Counted from the first letter of the stretch, positions 19,547 to 29,457 are shown. The stretch: 40,305 nucleotides of DNA from an uncultured Clostridia bacterium (GCA_947627755.1 CANQXD010000011.1:1-40305), one strand, 5' to 3'. Numbers and translations: made by a program. Notes: generated by a model not told the origin, from the sequence alone.

Positions 19547-20492
19547 TTACCCTTTATATTCTCCACCATTAATATGCATTACTTGCCCTGTTACATAAGA
19601 AGAATCAGAACTTGCTAAATAGATAAATAAAGGAGCAATTTCATAAGGATGGCCAGCTCTACCCATTGGAGCATCTGAGCCAAGAGTTGGTATTTTTTCA
19701 GCTTCCCAACAAGCAGGTTGAAGAGGTGTCCAAAAAACACCGTGGAGACACTGCATTAACTCTAATATTTTTAGAAGCTAAATTGGTAGCAAGAGACCTT
19801 GTAAATCCTACAATAGCACCTTTACTTGTAACATAGTCAATAAGTTCTGGCTCTCCTTTAAAAGTAGTAATAGAAGTAACATTAATAATACTGCTACCAG
19901 GAAGCATATTTTTTAGTGCTCTTTTTGTTAAATAGAACATAGAATAAATATTGGTTTTCATTGTTAAATCAAATTGCTCATCAGTAATATCTAATAAACT
20001 TTTTTGCTGATATTGAACACCAGCATTATTCACTAAAATATCAATTTGACCAAATTTTTTCATTGTCTCTTCTACAATTTTATCGCAAAAATTAGAATCT
20101 TTTATATCTCCTGCAAGAAGAATACAACATCCTCCCAGTCTTTCAATAAATTCTTTGGTTTCTTCTGCATCTTTATGCTCATTATAATAAACAATGACAA
20201 CACTTGCACCCTCTTTTACAAAACCAACAGCAACAGCTCTACCAATTCCAGAATCTCCACCAGTAATAATAGCAACTTTATTCATTAACTTTCCAGAAGC
20301 CCTGTAATATGGGTTATTGAAAATAGGTCTTGGTGTCATTAAATATTCCATTCCAGGTTGTGTATCTTGATGCTGTGGCGGAAACTCTAATTTGTAATCT
20401 TTACATATTAAACCATAGCCTTGTTCATTTATGTATTTTAATCCATAATCATCTTGCCCATTTTGATTAGAAGTATAATATTGATAATTCAT
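19547..20492 (-). pseudogene. SDR-family oxidoreductase (YdaD/Gsp39-like), frameshifted
   Basis: Two overlapping frames together encode a complete short-chain dehydrogenase of about 310 residues. The N-terminal extension (QPGMEYLMTPRPIFNNP) is that of the general-stress-protein-39 subgroup, then come the cofactor motif TGGDSGIGRA, NNAG, a catalytic Ser region NVTSITTFKG and YVTSKGA. After IRVNAVSP the frame breaks and continues GVFWTPLQPACWEAEKIPTL to HINGGEYKG. The break is one extra base at 19742, turning an expected CCAGGT into CCACGGT on the gene strand. ATG 20492 is preceded by GAGGTG. Either a recent pseudogene or an assembly error; everything else is intact. Confidence 0.85.
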
Positions 20493-20501
20493 TTTTTTCA
20501 C

Positions 20502-20823
20502 CTCATTTATTTATATTCAAAATAAATAAAATGGTGAATTATAAAAAAATAACAAAGAAAAATGGAAATAATTTACAAAAAAATAAAACAGTATAGTGTA
20601 TGAAAACACTAGGAATATAGGCACTTTGTCGAAATTTGTCTTACGAAATTTCTTGACAAATGTAAATATAATATGTAAACTTAAAATAGAAAACTCAAAA
20701 ATATAAATAAGAAACAAAAAAATATTGTAAAAAGATATAAAAAGTAAAATATAAAAATAATAAAAATCGAAATGTAATGAAAAATAAAAAAAGAAAAATT
20801 TTTTAGAAAGGAGAAAAATAAAA
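20502..20823 (+). promoter_or_regulatory. Promoter region of the plus-strand secretion-gene arm
   Basis: A 320-bp non-coding spacer. TTGACA (20653-20658), 17 nt and TAAACT (20676-20681) form a promoter reading toward the gene at 20824. Just upstream TTTGTC pairs with GACAAA, and CGAAATTT is repeated directly (20628 and 20644 region), overlapping the -35 box, which suggests an operator. A/T-rich DNA and the AGAAAGGAG ribosome-binding site follow. Nothing else is recognisable. Confidence 0.55.
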
Positions 20824-21381
20824 ATGCAAAAAGAACAATTTAAATCAGTACAAGATTGGTTGCCATTTGAAACTATTTTAGAAAATGGAATAGTAAAATT
20901 AAAAAATAATTCTTATATAAAAATAATAGAAATAATTCCAATAAATTTTAATTTAAAATCAGAATTAGAAAAAGAAGCAATTTTAAATTCATATAAAATA
21001 TTTTTAAAAACTTGTAATTTTAATTTACAAATTTTAATTCAAAGTAATAAAGAAAATTTAGAAAAACATATTTCAAATATAAATATACAAAAAAAGAATG
21101 AAAAAGAAAATATAAAAAAAATTTCGAATTATTATATTGAATATATAAAACAATTAAATCAAAATAAAAAGTCTTCAAATAAAAATTTTTATATAATTAT
21201 AAAACAAGCAATCGAAAATGAAAAATTAGAAGAAAATATTTTTCAAGAACTTAACGAAAGATACTTTAAAATAAAAGAGTGTCTTGCTAGATGTGGAAAT
21301 GTAGTTAAAGATATAAACGAAAAAGAAAAAGTAAAGGAATTGTTCGTATCATTTTTAGATAGAAGAATGTATTTGTTATAG
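20824..21381 (+). CDS. VirB4/TraC N-terminal-domain-like protein
   Basis: A 185-residue soluble protein starting QDWLPFETILENGIVKLKNN, followed by YIKIIEIIPINFNLKS. The L-P-F-x-x-I-x-x-(D/N)-G-I pattern and the following strand are those of the N-terminal domain of clostridial VirB4/TraC ATPases. The middle has QILIQSNKENLEKHI and a Lys/Asn-rich coiled stretch; the C-terminus has NERYFKIKECLARCGNVVKDI. No ATPase motifs are present. Because a VirB4 ATPase follows 236 nt downstream, I infer a separately encoded partner or split domain of that ATPase. AGAAAGGAG precedes the ATG. Confidence 0.6.
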   Translation: MQKEQFKSVQDWLPFETILENGIVKLKNNSYIKIIEIIPINFNLKSELEKEAILNSYKIFLKTCNFNLQILIQSNKENLEKHISNINIQKKNEKENIKKISNYYIEYIKQLNQNKKSSNKNFYIIIKQAIENEKLEENIFQELNERYFKIKECLARCGNVVKDINEKEKVKELFVSFLDRRMYLL

Positions 21382-21462
21382 AAGAAAAAACAACATTATG
21401 TAAAACAAAATACAAAAAACATAAAAATGCCAAAAACGCTTTTATCCGAAGGAAAGCAAGAG

Positions 21463-21522
21463 ATGAAATTTACAAAAAAGGGAGGTAAAAAGAAGCAAAA
21501 AGTAACAGAAAAATATAAATAG
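21463..21522 (+). CDS. Possible tiny lysine-rich leader ORF before virB4-like gene
   Basis: A 19-residue frame (MKFTKKGGKKKQKVTEKYK) in the 236-nt gap before the VirB4 gene. Its upstream GGAAAGCAAGAG resembles the sequence before another tiny Lys-rich frame at 23479. Lysine richness is expected from A-rich DNA, so this may be chance. Confidence 0.2.
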   Translation: MKFTKKGGKKKQKVTEKYK

Positions 21523-21617
21523 GCAAAAAACAGCAATTTGACAAAAAAGCAAAAAATAACAACAAAAACTTAGAAAAAATATTTTGGCAAAAAAACAAAA
21601 TAGGAAAAGGAGGGAAG

Positions 21618-23441
21618 ATGCAACTCAAAAATTTTATAATAGAAAAAGAGAATAAAAAAGAAAAAAATCAAAACAAATTAGAAGGAACTTTTAAACAAAA
21701 AGATTTTTTGAGTCCAAGTTATATAAATTTATCAAATCCAAAATATATAGAAATTGATAATTTATTTTATTCAAATTTAATAATTACAAATTATTATCAT
21801 GAACAAAATGATTTATTATTAAAAACAATTTTAGATTCAAATATAAATATGAATATTTCTATTTTCTATGAAAAACAAAATCCATATCAAATAGTAAAAG
21901 ATTTAACATATCATATTGGAAATGTAGGAGTTGATTTAAAAACAGGAAATGAAAATAGAGAAGATATAGAAATTGCAGCATTTACGTATCAAGATGCAAA
22001 ATATATTCGAAAAGAAATACAAGTAAATAATGAAGACATTTATTTCTTATATATATATTTAAATTTATATGCAGAAGATAAAAAAGAATTAGAATATATG
22101 GTAAACAAAATAGAAGGAATTTTACAAGCAAGAGGAATGCAAGTAAAAAGGGCATATTTTAGACAAGAGCAAACATTTAAAGCATGTATGCCACTCATGG
22201 AAAATGAAAAAGAAATAAAAGAAGTAGCAAAAAGAAATGTATTGACATCAAGCTTAGTATGCACTTATCCCTTTATATCATCTGCTATTTTTGACGAAGA
22301 AGGAATTTTTATAGGAACAAATATATATAATAATTCTCTAGTTTTTATAGACAGGTATAATACCAATAAATATAAAAATGCAAATATGTGTATTTTTGGA
22401 AGTAGTGGAGCAGGTAAATCTTTTTATATTAAATTATTAGCACTTCGTTTTCGCATATTAGGAATTGAGCAATATATTATAGATCCAGACAGAGAATATA
22501 CAAAACTTTGTGAAAACTTAGAAGGAACATTATTAAAACTAGGACCAAGCTCACAATCATATATAAATATTTTCGACATTAGAGAAGAAAGTTTAGAAGA
22601 AGGAGAAGGAGGATATTTAGCAACAAAAATAAGTAAATTAGTTGGATTTTTTAATTTAATATTTGGAAATATAGATGAAGAAGAAAAAGCAATATTAGAA
22701 GAAAAAATAATAGAAGTATATAAAGAAAAAGGAATAACTTTCGATGACAATACGTTATATAAATTAGATTCAAAAAAAATAAATATAAAACCAATATTTA
22801 AAGAATCAAAAGATATGCCAATATTAGAAGATTTTTATAACATATTAGAAAAAGATAATAAAACACAAAAAATGAAAACAAAATTAATTCCATTTGTAAA
22901 AGGTTCATTAAATTTTTTTAATCATTATACAAATATAGAATTAAATAATAAATTTATTGTAGCAGATGTTTATGAATTAGGAGAAGAAAATTTAAAATAT
23001 GGAATGTATTTATTTACTGAATTATTTTGGGACAAAATAAAAAAAGATAGAAAAATAAAAAAAGCAATTTATTTAGATGAAATATGGAGATTAATTGGAG
23101 TAACATCAAATAAAGAAGTTGCAAGTTTTATTTATAAAATATTTAAAACAATTCGAAAATATGGTGGAAGTGGAGTAGCAATTACACAAGATGTATCTGA
23201 TTTATTCAGTTTAGAAAATGGAATTTATGGAAAAAGTATCTTAAACAATTCTGAATTAAAAACATTTTTTTCACTAGAAGAAGATAACATAAAACTACTA
23301 AGCGAATATACTAATATGTCAGAAAAGGAAAAGATAGAAATAAGATCGTTAAAGAGAGGAGAGTGTTTAATGTTTGTAGGAGACAATCACATTTTAACAA
23401 AAATAGAATGTTCAAAAGAAGAAAAAACGATAATAGAATAA
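21618..23441 (+). CDS. VirB4-family type IV secretion ATPase
   Basis: A 607-residue protein. The Walker A FGSSGAGKS lies near 260-268, followed by QYIIDPDREYTKLCENL, typical of VirB4/TraE/TrbE ATPases; the Walker B is AIYLDEIWRLIG near 482-492 and the glutamine motif ITQDVSDLF follows. The N-terminal 200 residues match the lower part of the VirB4 N-terminal domain (QARGMQVKRAYFRQEQTFKACMPL read through). VirB4 energises pilus or channel assembly at the inner membrane. Length is slightly short of typical 630-850, consistent with some N-terminal sequence being encoded by the previous gene. GGAGGGAAG precedes the ATG. Confidence 0.92.
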   Translation: MQLKNFIIEKENKKEKNQNKLEGTFKQKDFLSPSYINLSNPKYIEIDNLFYSNLIITNYYHEQNDLLLKTILDSNINMNISIFYEKQNPYQIVKDLTYHIGNVGVDLKTGNENREDIEIAAFTYQDAKYIRKEIQVNNEDIYFLYIYLNLYAEDKKELEYMVNKIEGILQARGMQVKRAYFRQEQTFKACMPLMENEKEIKEVAKRNVLTSSLVCTYPFISSAIFDEEGIFIGTNIYNNSLVFIDRYNTNKYKNANMCIFGSSGAGKSFYIKLLALRFRILGIEQYIIDPDREYTKLCENLEGTLLKLGPSSQSYINIFDIREESLEEGEGGYLATKISKLVGFFNLIFGNIDEEEKAILEEKIIEVYKEKGITFDDNTLYKLDSKKINIKPIFKESKDMPILEDFYNILEKDNKTQKMKTKLIPFVKGSLNFFNHYTNIELNNKFIVADVYELGEENLKYGMYLFTELFWDKIKKDRKIKKAIYLDEIWRLIGVTSNKEVASFIYKIFKTIRKYGGSGVAITQDVSDLFSLENGIYGKSILNNSELKTFFSLEEDNIKLLSEYTNMSEKEKIEIRSLKRGECLMFVGDNHILTKIECSKEEKTIIE

Positions 23442-23478
23442 TGCTAAAACCTAACGGATGAAAGCAAAAGAGGTACTT

Positions 23479-23535
23479 ATGAAAAAATTTAAAAAGTGTA
23501 AACATAAAACAAAAAATAAAAAAAGAAAGAGGTAA
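23479..23535 (+). CDS. Possible tiny lysine-rich ORF coupled to the ParA-like gene
   Basis: An 18-residue frame (MKKFKKCKHKTKNKKRKR) with AGAGG upstream. It ends 3 nt before the next start codon and contains that gene's ribosome-binding site GAAAGAGG, so translation could be coupled. Coding status is uncertain. Confidence 0.25.
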   Translation: MKKFKKCKHKTKNKKRKR

Positions 23536-23538
23536 AAA

Positions 23539-24903
23539 ATGAAACAAATAATAACCGCATTAGGCAATCCTTTACTAAATGACAAATTAAAAGAGGAAGA
23601 GGATTTTAAAATTTTAACAAAAGACATACAATACCAAGATGGTATTTTTGAAATTATAGAAAAGGAAAATAAAATAGATTATTTAATACTAAGTGAAATT
23701 TTATTAGGAGAGTATAAAATAGAAAATTTAATCGAAAAAATAAAAGAAAAAAATAATAAAATAAAAATAATTGTTATTTTAGAAAATAAAAAAGAAGAAA
23801 TAGAAAATATTTTATACTTAAAAGGTGTAAAAAAAATTTATTATAATAATCAAGTTGAAATAAAAGAAATAATTTCTTTTATAAAAAATGATGATATAGA
23901 AGAAAATGAAAAAATAAAATTTGAATTAGAAAATTTAAAGAAAATTTTATTAAAAAATAATATTTCTTTAGAACAAGAAAATGAAAAAAATAATTTATTA
24001 AAATTAGAAAATGAAAAAGGTAAAAACGAAGAATTAAAAAATGAAAAAGAAAAAAATAAAATTAAATTAATAAAAAATAATAAAGAAAAAGATAAAAAAA
24101 TAATTAGTGTTGTCGGAACAGGTGGGGTAGGAAAAAGTATTATTACATTAAATTTATCAAATATATTAAAAGAAAAAAATCAAAAAATTTTAATCTTAGA
24201 TTTTGATATTTTAAATAATAGTCTGCATACCATTCTTGGTGTAAATAATTATCCACAAAAAATAAAAAATAAATTACAAAAAAATGATTTAATACAAAAT
24301 AAAATAAGTGTAAAAGATTTGATTATAAAAATAAATAAAAAAGTAGATTTAATATCTGGAATTAACTTACTATTTGATAGTAAGTACAAAATAAGTAGTG
24401 AAAAAATACAATTTATATTAGAAGAATTAAAACAATATTATGATTTCATTGTAATAGATACTTCTTGTGAATGCTTTTTTGACTACACAAAAAACATTTT
24501 ACATTATAGTGATACCATCTTATTTTTATTAGAAGCAAATTTATCAGAAATAAAAAAAGCAAATAATTTATTAAAAATATACACAGAAGAATGGAATATA
24601 GAAAAGAATAAATTTAATTTAATTATAAATAAATATAATGAAAATGCAGTTGATGATAAAATAGTAAAACATATTTTTTTAGATTATAAAATATTAGGAA
24701 AAATTAAATTTAATAAAAAATATAATAATTTAATTAATAAAAATTTTGAAGAAGATATATTAACAAAAAATATAAAAAAAGAATATGAAAAAATTACAGA
24801 CAAAATTATAAAATTAAAAAATAGAAAAATAAATTTAACAATTCAAAATATTTATCGTAGATTTATATTTAATATATATCAAAAAAATCAAAATAAAATT
24901 TAA
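23539..24903 (+). CDS. TadZ/CpaE-like ParA-type ATPase with pseudo-receiver domain
   Basis: A 454-residue protein in three parts. Residues 1-120 alternate strands and helices like a response-regulator receiver (IDYLILSEILLGE, KIKIIVILENKKEEIE, GVKKIYYNN) but lack the acidic pocket. Residues about 125-185 are a Lys/Glu/Asn coiled coil. From 186 a ParA/MinD ATPase follows with the deviant Walker A GTGGVGKS, then LILDFDILNNSLHTILG and DFIVIDTSCECF. TadZ/CpaE proteins with this layout place pilus machines at a cell site. Here the neighbour is VirB4, not a Tad pilus. The C-terminus is basic and may bind membrane or DNA. Confidence 0.75.
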   Translation: MKQIITALGNPLLNDKLKEEEDFKILTKDIQYQDGIFEIIEKENKIDYLILSEILLGEYKIENLIEKIKEKNNKIKIIVILENKKEEIENILYLKGVKKIYYNNQVEIKEIISFIKNDDIEENEKIKFELENLKKILLKNNISLEQENEKNNLLKLENEKGKNEELKNEKEKNKIKLIKNNKEKDKKIISVVGTGGVGKSIITLNLSNILKEKNQKILILDFDILNNSLHTILGVNNYPQKIKNKLQKNDLIQNKISVKDLIIKINKKVDLISGINLLFDSKYKISSEKIQFILEELKQYYDFIVIDTSCECFFDYTKNILHYSDTILFLLEANLSEIKKANNLLKIYTEEWNIEKNKFNLIINKYNENAVDDKIVKHIFLDYKILGKIKFNKKYNNLINKNFEEDILTKNIKKEYEKITDKIIKLKNRKINLTIQNIYRRFIFNIYQKNQNKI

Positions 24904-25012
24904 TAAAAAATAAAATATAAATTAAATTATAAATAAACAAGAAAAAATATATAAAATAAAAAATTATAATATTATACATATTTAAACATAAATAAAGAAA
25001 GGAAAAGAATTT

Positions 25013-25738
25013 ATGAATTTATTATCAAATGAAATAGAAAATTATTTAACAAATAATAATGAATTATTAAAAGTAGAAGACCAAACAAATTTTATAGAAA
25101 CGAATTTAGGAAAAACAATTAACTTCGGCTTAGATATAGGATTAAGAGCAATCCTGCCAGATGTAATAGAAGAGCAAATAATAGAAATAAAAGATACAAT
25201 ATTAGAAGAAGGATTTTCAGAAGGAATAAAAAAAGTAGTATCATCTGCAATAGATTTTGGAAAAAGTGCATTAGGAATAGTAACAGGGAATTTTGAAAAT
25301 ATATCACAAGTACAAACAGCGGTAAAAAATGGTGGAATTATTGATGGAGTATCTAACTTAGTAGATACTGTATTAAGTAAAACAACACAAAAAGGAATGC
25401 TATCTTATGGAATGGCAAATACCATAAGAAAAGGAAAAAATGTTATATTAGATAGCATTACCAATAAAATTGAAGAAGAATTTAATAGTCAATTAGATGC
25501 TGCAGAAAAATTAGAAAAATATTCAAACAATTGGAAAGAATATTATAACGCACATAATTTTGATGGAATGCAAAAAGAATATGACAAAATGAGAGAAAAA
25601 TTAAAAATATTAATTCCAATAGAAACAACTTTAAAGCAAGCAAGAGTAATTGAAAATTTACATACCTTAATAAAAAATAATGGAAAAGATTTTAATCTAA
25701 CAGAAGAACAAAAAAAATTAGCAGAGTTATTAGTGTAA
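25013..25738 (+). CDS. Unknown protein at the end of the plus-strand secretion arm
   Basis: A 241-residue protein I cannot assign. The N-terminal half is mixed; the middle (about 78-145) is glycine- and small-residue-rich with amphipathic stretches (SSAIDFGKSALGIVTGNFEN, NGGIIDGVSNLVDTVLSK) but no firm membrane helix; the C-terminal third is helical and charged (NWKEYYNAHNFDGMQKEYDK). There is no signal peptide. AAGAAAGGAAAAG precedes the ATG. Being last in the VirB4/TadZ-like group, it could be a substrate or accessory subunit, which is inference from position only. Confidence 0.7.
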   Translation: MNLLSNEIENYLTNNNELLKVEDQTNFIETNLGKTINFGLDIGLRAILPDVIEEQIIEIKDTILEEGFSEGIKKVVSSAIDFGKSALGIVTGNFENISQVQTAVKNGGIIDGVSNLVDTVLSKTTQKGMLSYGMANTIRKGKNVILDSITNKIEEEFNSQLDAAEKLEKYSNNWKEYYNAHNFDGMQKEYDKMREKLKILIPIETTLKQARVIENLHTLIKNNGKDFNLTEEQKKLAELLV

Positions 25739-25769
25739 GCATTTCCCTAAGTTTTTTTAGCATTTTTTC

Positions 25770-25798
25770 TTGCATAATTTTTAAGTTTAAAGTATAAT
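25770..25798 (+). promoter_or_regulatory. Promoter for gyrA
   Basis: TTGCAT (25770-25775), 17 nt, TATAAT (25793-25798), 115 nt before the gyrA ATG. It shows gyrA is transcribed independently of the genes upstream. Confidence 0.8.
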
Positions 25799-25913
25799 AC
25801 AAAGGAAGAAGAAAAAAGCAAAAAGAAAGAGGTAAAAAAGGTTTAAAAATAATTGAAAATAACAATTCACTTCTAAACTAATTTGTGCCTTAAGGAAGGA
25901 ATGATAAGAAAAA

Positions 25914-28370
25914 ATGGAAGAAAATGAAGACAGAGATGGAAAAATCATAGACAGAGACATTGAACAAGAAATGAGAACAGCATATATAGATTATGCTATG
26001 AGTGTTATTGTATCACGTGCTCTTCCAGATGTTCGAGATGGTTTAAAACCAGTACATAGAAGAATTTTATATACAATGTATCAAGATGGACTAACATCGG
26101 ACAAGCCATATAGAAAATCTGCAACCACTGTTGGAGACGTGCTTGGTAGATATCATCCACACGGAGATAGTTCTGTTTATGATGCAATGGTAAGAATGGC
26201 GCAAGAATTTTCTCTAAGATATCCACTAATTGACGGACATGGAAATTTTGGTTCTATTGATGGTGATGGAGCAGCTGCTTACCGTTATACAGAAGCAAGA
26301 ATGTCAAAGATTTCAGAAACAATGCTAGAGGACATAGAAAAAAATACAGTAAACTTTATGCCAAACTTTGATGATCGTTTGCAAGAACCAGTAGTATTAC
26401 CAGCTAGAATACCAGCATTGCTTGTAAATGGTTCTTCTGGAATAGCAGTAGGAATGGCAACTAATATTCCACCACACAATTTAACAGAAGTAATCAATGG
26501 AATTATAAAAATGATTGATGAAGATGAAGTAAGCGATGAAGATTTAATGTCTGTTATCAAAGGACCAGACTTCCCAACTGAAGGTATTATATTAGGAAGA
26601 GAAGGAATAAAAGAAGCTTATACAACAGGTAGAGGAAAAATAACATTAAGAGCAGAAGCAGAAATAGAAGAAATGAGTGGTAATAGACAAAGAATTATTG
26701 TTAATTCTTTACCATACCAAGTAAATAAAGCAAAATTAATAGAAACAATAGCAGGTTTCGTTCGTGAAAAAAGAATTGAAGGTATCTCTGAGCTAAGAGA
26801 TGAATCTGACCGTGAACACAAAGTAAGAGTAGTAATTGAATTAAAAAGAGATGCTAATGCACAAGTTGTACTAAACTTATTATATAAATTTACACAAATG
26901 CAAATTACTTTTGGAATTATTATGCTTGCCCTAGTTAATGGCGAACCAAAAATATTAACATTAAAACAATGCTTACAATATTATATTGAACATAGAAAAG
27001 ATGTTATTTTACGTAGAACACAATTTGACTTAGACAAAGCATTAGCAAGAGCACATATCTTAGAGGGATTAAAAATTGCACTTGATAATATTGATGAAGT
27101 AATCAACATTATTCGTAATTCTTATGATGATGCAAAAGAAAGATTAATGGAACGTTTTGGACTTTCTGATATTCAAGCACAATCTATTCTAGATATGAGA
27201 TTAAAAACATTATCAGGATTGCAACGTGAAAAAATAGATGAAGAATACAAACAATTAATGGAATTAATTGCATATTTAAAAGATGTTTTAAATAGCGAAA
27301 AATTAGTATTTGACATTATTAAAAAAGAATTAATTGAAATTCGTGATAAATACGGAGATGAAAGAAAAACAAAAATTGCAGCAGCAGAAGGCGAATTTGA
27401 AATTGAAGATTTAATAAAAGAAGAACAATGTGCCGTTACTTTAACTCACTTTGGTTACATTAAAAGAATGCCAATCGATACTTACAAGAGCCAAAGAAGA
27501 GGAGGAAAAGGTATTACAGGAATGACAACAAAAGAGGATGACTTTGTAAAACAAATCTTTACAGCATCAACACATGATACAATCTTATTCTTTAGTAATA
27601 AAGGAAAATTATATCATTTAAGAGGTTATGAGATTCCAGAAGCAGGAAGAACAGCAAAAGGAACAGCTATTGTCAACTTACTACAATTAGATAATGGAGA
27701 AAAAATATCTGCTGTAATTCCAATTCAAAACTTTGCAGAAGGAAAATACTTATTAATGGGCACAAAGAACGGACTAATTAAGAAAACAGCACTTTCAGAA
27801 TATGATTCTAGCAGAAAAACAGGTCTATTAGCAATTACATTAAAAGATGATGACGAGCTAATAGATGTAAGGCTTACAGATGGAGAAGACAATGTTGTAT
27901 TAGTAACAAAAAAAGGAATGAGCATTACCTTTGAAGAAAAGGACGTACGTCCTGTAGGAAGAACAGCACAAGGTGTAATAGGAATGCGTTTAGATGAAAA
28001 TGACCAAGTAATAGGAATGGAACCAATTATTGCAAACTCAAATGCAACCTTACTTGCTATTACAGAAAACGGATTTGGAAAAAGAACAGAATTAGAAGAA
28101 TATCGTGTACAAAATAGAGGAGGAAGAGGAGTTATTACTTATAAAGTAACGCCAAAAACCGGAAATATTGTAGGAATTCGAATTGCAACAGGAGTAGAAG
28201 ATGTAATGTTAATTACAGACACTGGAACTATCATTAGACTAAAAGTAGATGAAATTAGCGTACTTGGAAGATCAACACAAGGAGTTACTCTAATGAGAAC
28301 AAACGACGGTGGAAAAGTAGTAAGTATCGAATTAATAAATCCAGAAGAAGAAATGCAAGAAGAAGAATAG
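25914..28370 (+). CDS. gyrA: DNA gyrase subunit A
   Basis: At 818 residues this is normal length. The N-terminal winged-helix has the quinolone-region motif [17 protein letters not shown] (S86 and D90 in wild-type form), the catalytic tyrosine is Y125 in YRYTEARM, the tower and coiled coil follow, and the C-terminal beta-pinwheel contains the GyrA box QRRGGKG, which marks gyrase rather than topoisomerase IV. It cleaves and rejoins DNA in the A2B2 gyrase. It is flanked on both sides by secretion-system genes and has its own promoter and terminator. Confidence 0.99.
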   Translation: MEENEDRDGKIIDRDIEQEMRTAYIDYAMSVIVSRALPDVRDGLKPVHRRILYTMYQDGLTSDKPYRKSATTVGDVLGRYHPHGDSSVYDAMVRMAQEFSLRYPLIDGHGNFGSIDGDGAAAYRYTEARMSKISETMLEDIEKNTVNFMPNFDDRLQEPVVLPARIPALLVNGSSGIAVGMATNIPPHNLTEVINGIIKMIDEDEVSDEDLMSVIKGPDFPTEGIILGREGIKEAYTTGRGKITLRAEAEIEEMSGNRQRIIVNSLPYQVNKAKLIETIAGFVREKRIEGISELRDESDREHKVRVVIELKRDANAQVVLNLLYKFTQMQITFGIIMLALVNGEPKILTLKQCLQYYIEHRKDVILRRTQFDLDKALARAHILEGLKIALDNIDEVINIIRNSYDDAKERLMERFGLSDIQAQSILDMRLKTLSGLQREKIDEEYKQLMELIAYLKDVLNSEKLVFDIIKKELIEIRDKYGDERKTKIAAAEGEFEIEDLIKEEQCAVTLTHFGYIKRMPIDTYKSQRRGGKGITGMTTKEDDFVKQIFTASTHDTILFFSNKGKLYHLRGYEIPEAGRTAKGTAIVNLLQLDNGEKISAVIPIQNFAEGKYLLMGTKNGLIKKTALSEYDSSRKTGLLAITLKDDDELIDVRLTDGEDNVVLVTKKGMSITFEEKDVRPVGRTAQGVIGMRLDENDQVIGMEPIIANSNATLLAITENGFGKRTELEEYRVQNRGGRGVITYKVTPKTGNIVGIRIATGVEDVMLITDTGTIIRLKVDEISVLGRSTQGVTLMRTNDGGKVVSIELINPEEEMQEEE

Positions 28371-28374
28371 AAAT

Positions 28375-28410
28375 AAAAAAGCACTTTCTAAATATAGAGA
28401 GTGCTCTTTT
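28375..28410. terminator. Bidirectional terminator between gyrA and dnaI
   Basis: Stem GCACTTTCT/AGAGAGTGC (28381-28389 and 28396-28404, one G-U) with A6 before and TCTTTT after, lying between the converging gyrA and dnaI genes. Confidence 0.85.
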
Positions 28411-28446
28411 AATTAAAATCGAAATCAAAAATTATAATTTAATTTT

Positions 28447-29448
28447 TTAGCCTTTTTTTGAAAACCTTATATCGTCTCCAAAAAAATGACAAATATGATA
28501 ATGCCCAACCAAACGGGATACAATTCTTTCATCATAAGTAGCAAATAAATTATCCAAACTCAAATTAGTAGAAATAATAGTCTTTGTAGCTTTTTTACTA
28601 TTTAATAAACGAGAATTTATAATATTAAATAATTCAGAAAACTTCATATTATTAATACATTCAGTTCCCAAGTCATCAATAATCAATAAATCTACATTTA
28701 ATAGAGAATCATAAATATCTTTTGAAGAATTTTCTTTTCCAAAACGATAATCCATAATGGTATCTAGCATAACAGGAGCGGTTTGGTAAAGAACAGTCTT
28801 TCCTTGTTGTAACAGTTCATTTGCAATGCAACTAGATAAAAAAGATTTTCCAAGTCCAGTATTTCCAGTAAATAAAAGATTCTTTTTATTAATATCATCA
28901 AATTCATCAATAAAAGTATGAGTAAGTTTATAAATAAACTCCATATTTTTTCTAGGAGAAATTTTTGAATGATATTTCTCCTCATTTACTTCATTAGAAT
29001 ATAAATCAAACGAAAAGTGTTCAAAATTCTCTGTATCTAAATTTGATAAATTTGAATTATTATATTCTAAATTGAATAATTTTTGTTTCAAGCAATGGCA
29101 CATAATAGTTTCATTTGAATTTGTAATATAACCTGTATCGCTACAATCTTCGCATTCGTAATGAGGTTTTAGATAAGATTCATCCTTTCCAAGGGAAGAA
29201 AGAATTTCTTGCTTTTTGCTTTTTAAATCATTTATTTTTTGATTTAATTCATTTAATAAAGAAGTATCTTTATGAGCAAGCATTTGTTTAGAAACAGAAA
29301 TAGCCTCTTTACTAATTTCATCATCAATTTTTTGTAGTTCAGGATGGACTTCATAAAGACTATTTTTTCTTTGCTCTGCATCATATATTGCGCTCATTCT
29401 TTTTCTATTATACTCTAGTAATAATTTTTTTAAATTAGAAGAATTCAT
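28447..29448 (-). CDS. dnaI: DnaI/DnaC-type AAA+ helicase loader
   Basis: A 333-residue protein. The N-terminal coiled region is followed by a four-cysteine zinc site (C99, C102, C117, C119: CEDC...CHC), as in Bacillus DnaI. The AAA+ domain has Walker A GNTGLGKS (195-202), Walker B LLIIDDLG (254-261), an arginine finger region LFATYDERIVSRL and IISTNLSL sensor 1. It loads the replicative helicase at oriC. It lies 9 nt downstream of the DnaD-like gene in one operon; in Bacillus dnaB-dnaI are similarly paired. The gene is oriented against replication. Confidence 0.93.
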   Translation of the reverse strand: MNSSNLKKLLLEYNRKRMSAIYDAEQRKNSLYEVHPELQKIDDEISKEAISVSKQMLAHKDTSLLNELNQKINDLKSKKQEILSSLGKDESYLKPHYECEDCSDTGYITNSNETIMCHCLKQKLFNLEYNNSNLSNLDTENFEHFSFDLYSNEVNEEKYHSKISPRKNMEFIYKLTHTFIDEFDDINKKNLLFTGNTGLGKSFLSSCIANELLQQGKTVLYQTAPVMLDTIMDYRFGKENSSKDIYDSLLNVDLLIIDDLGTECINNMKFSELFNIINSRLLNSKKATKTIISTNLSLDNLFATYDERIVSRLVGHYHICHFFGDDIRFSKKG

Positions 29449-29457
29449 AAAAACTCC

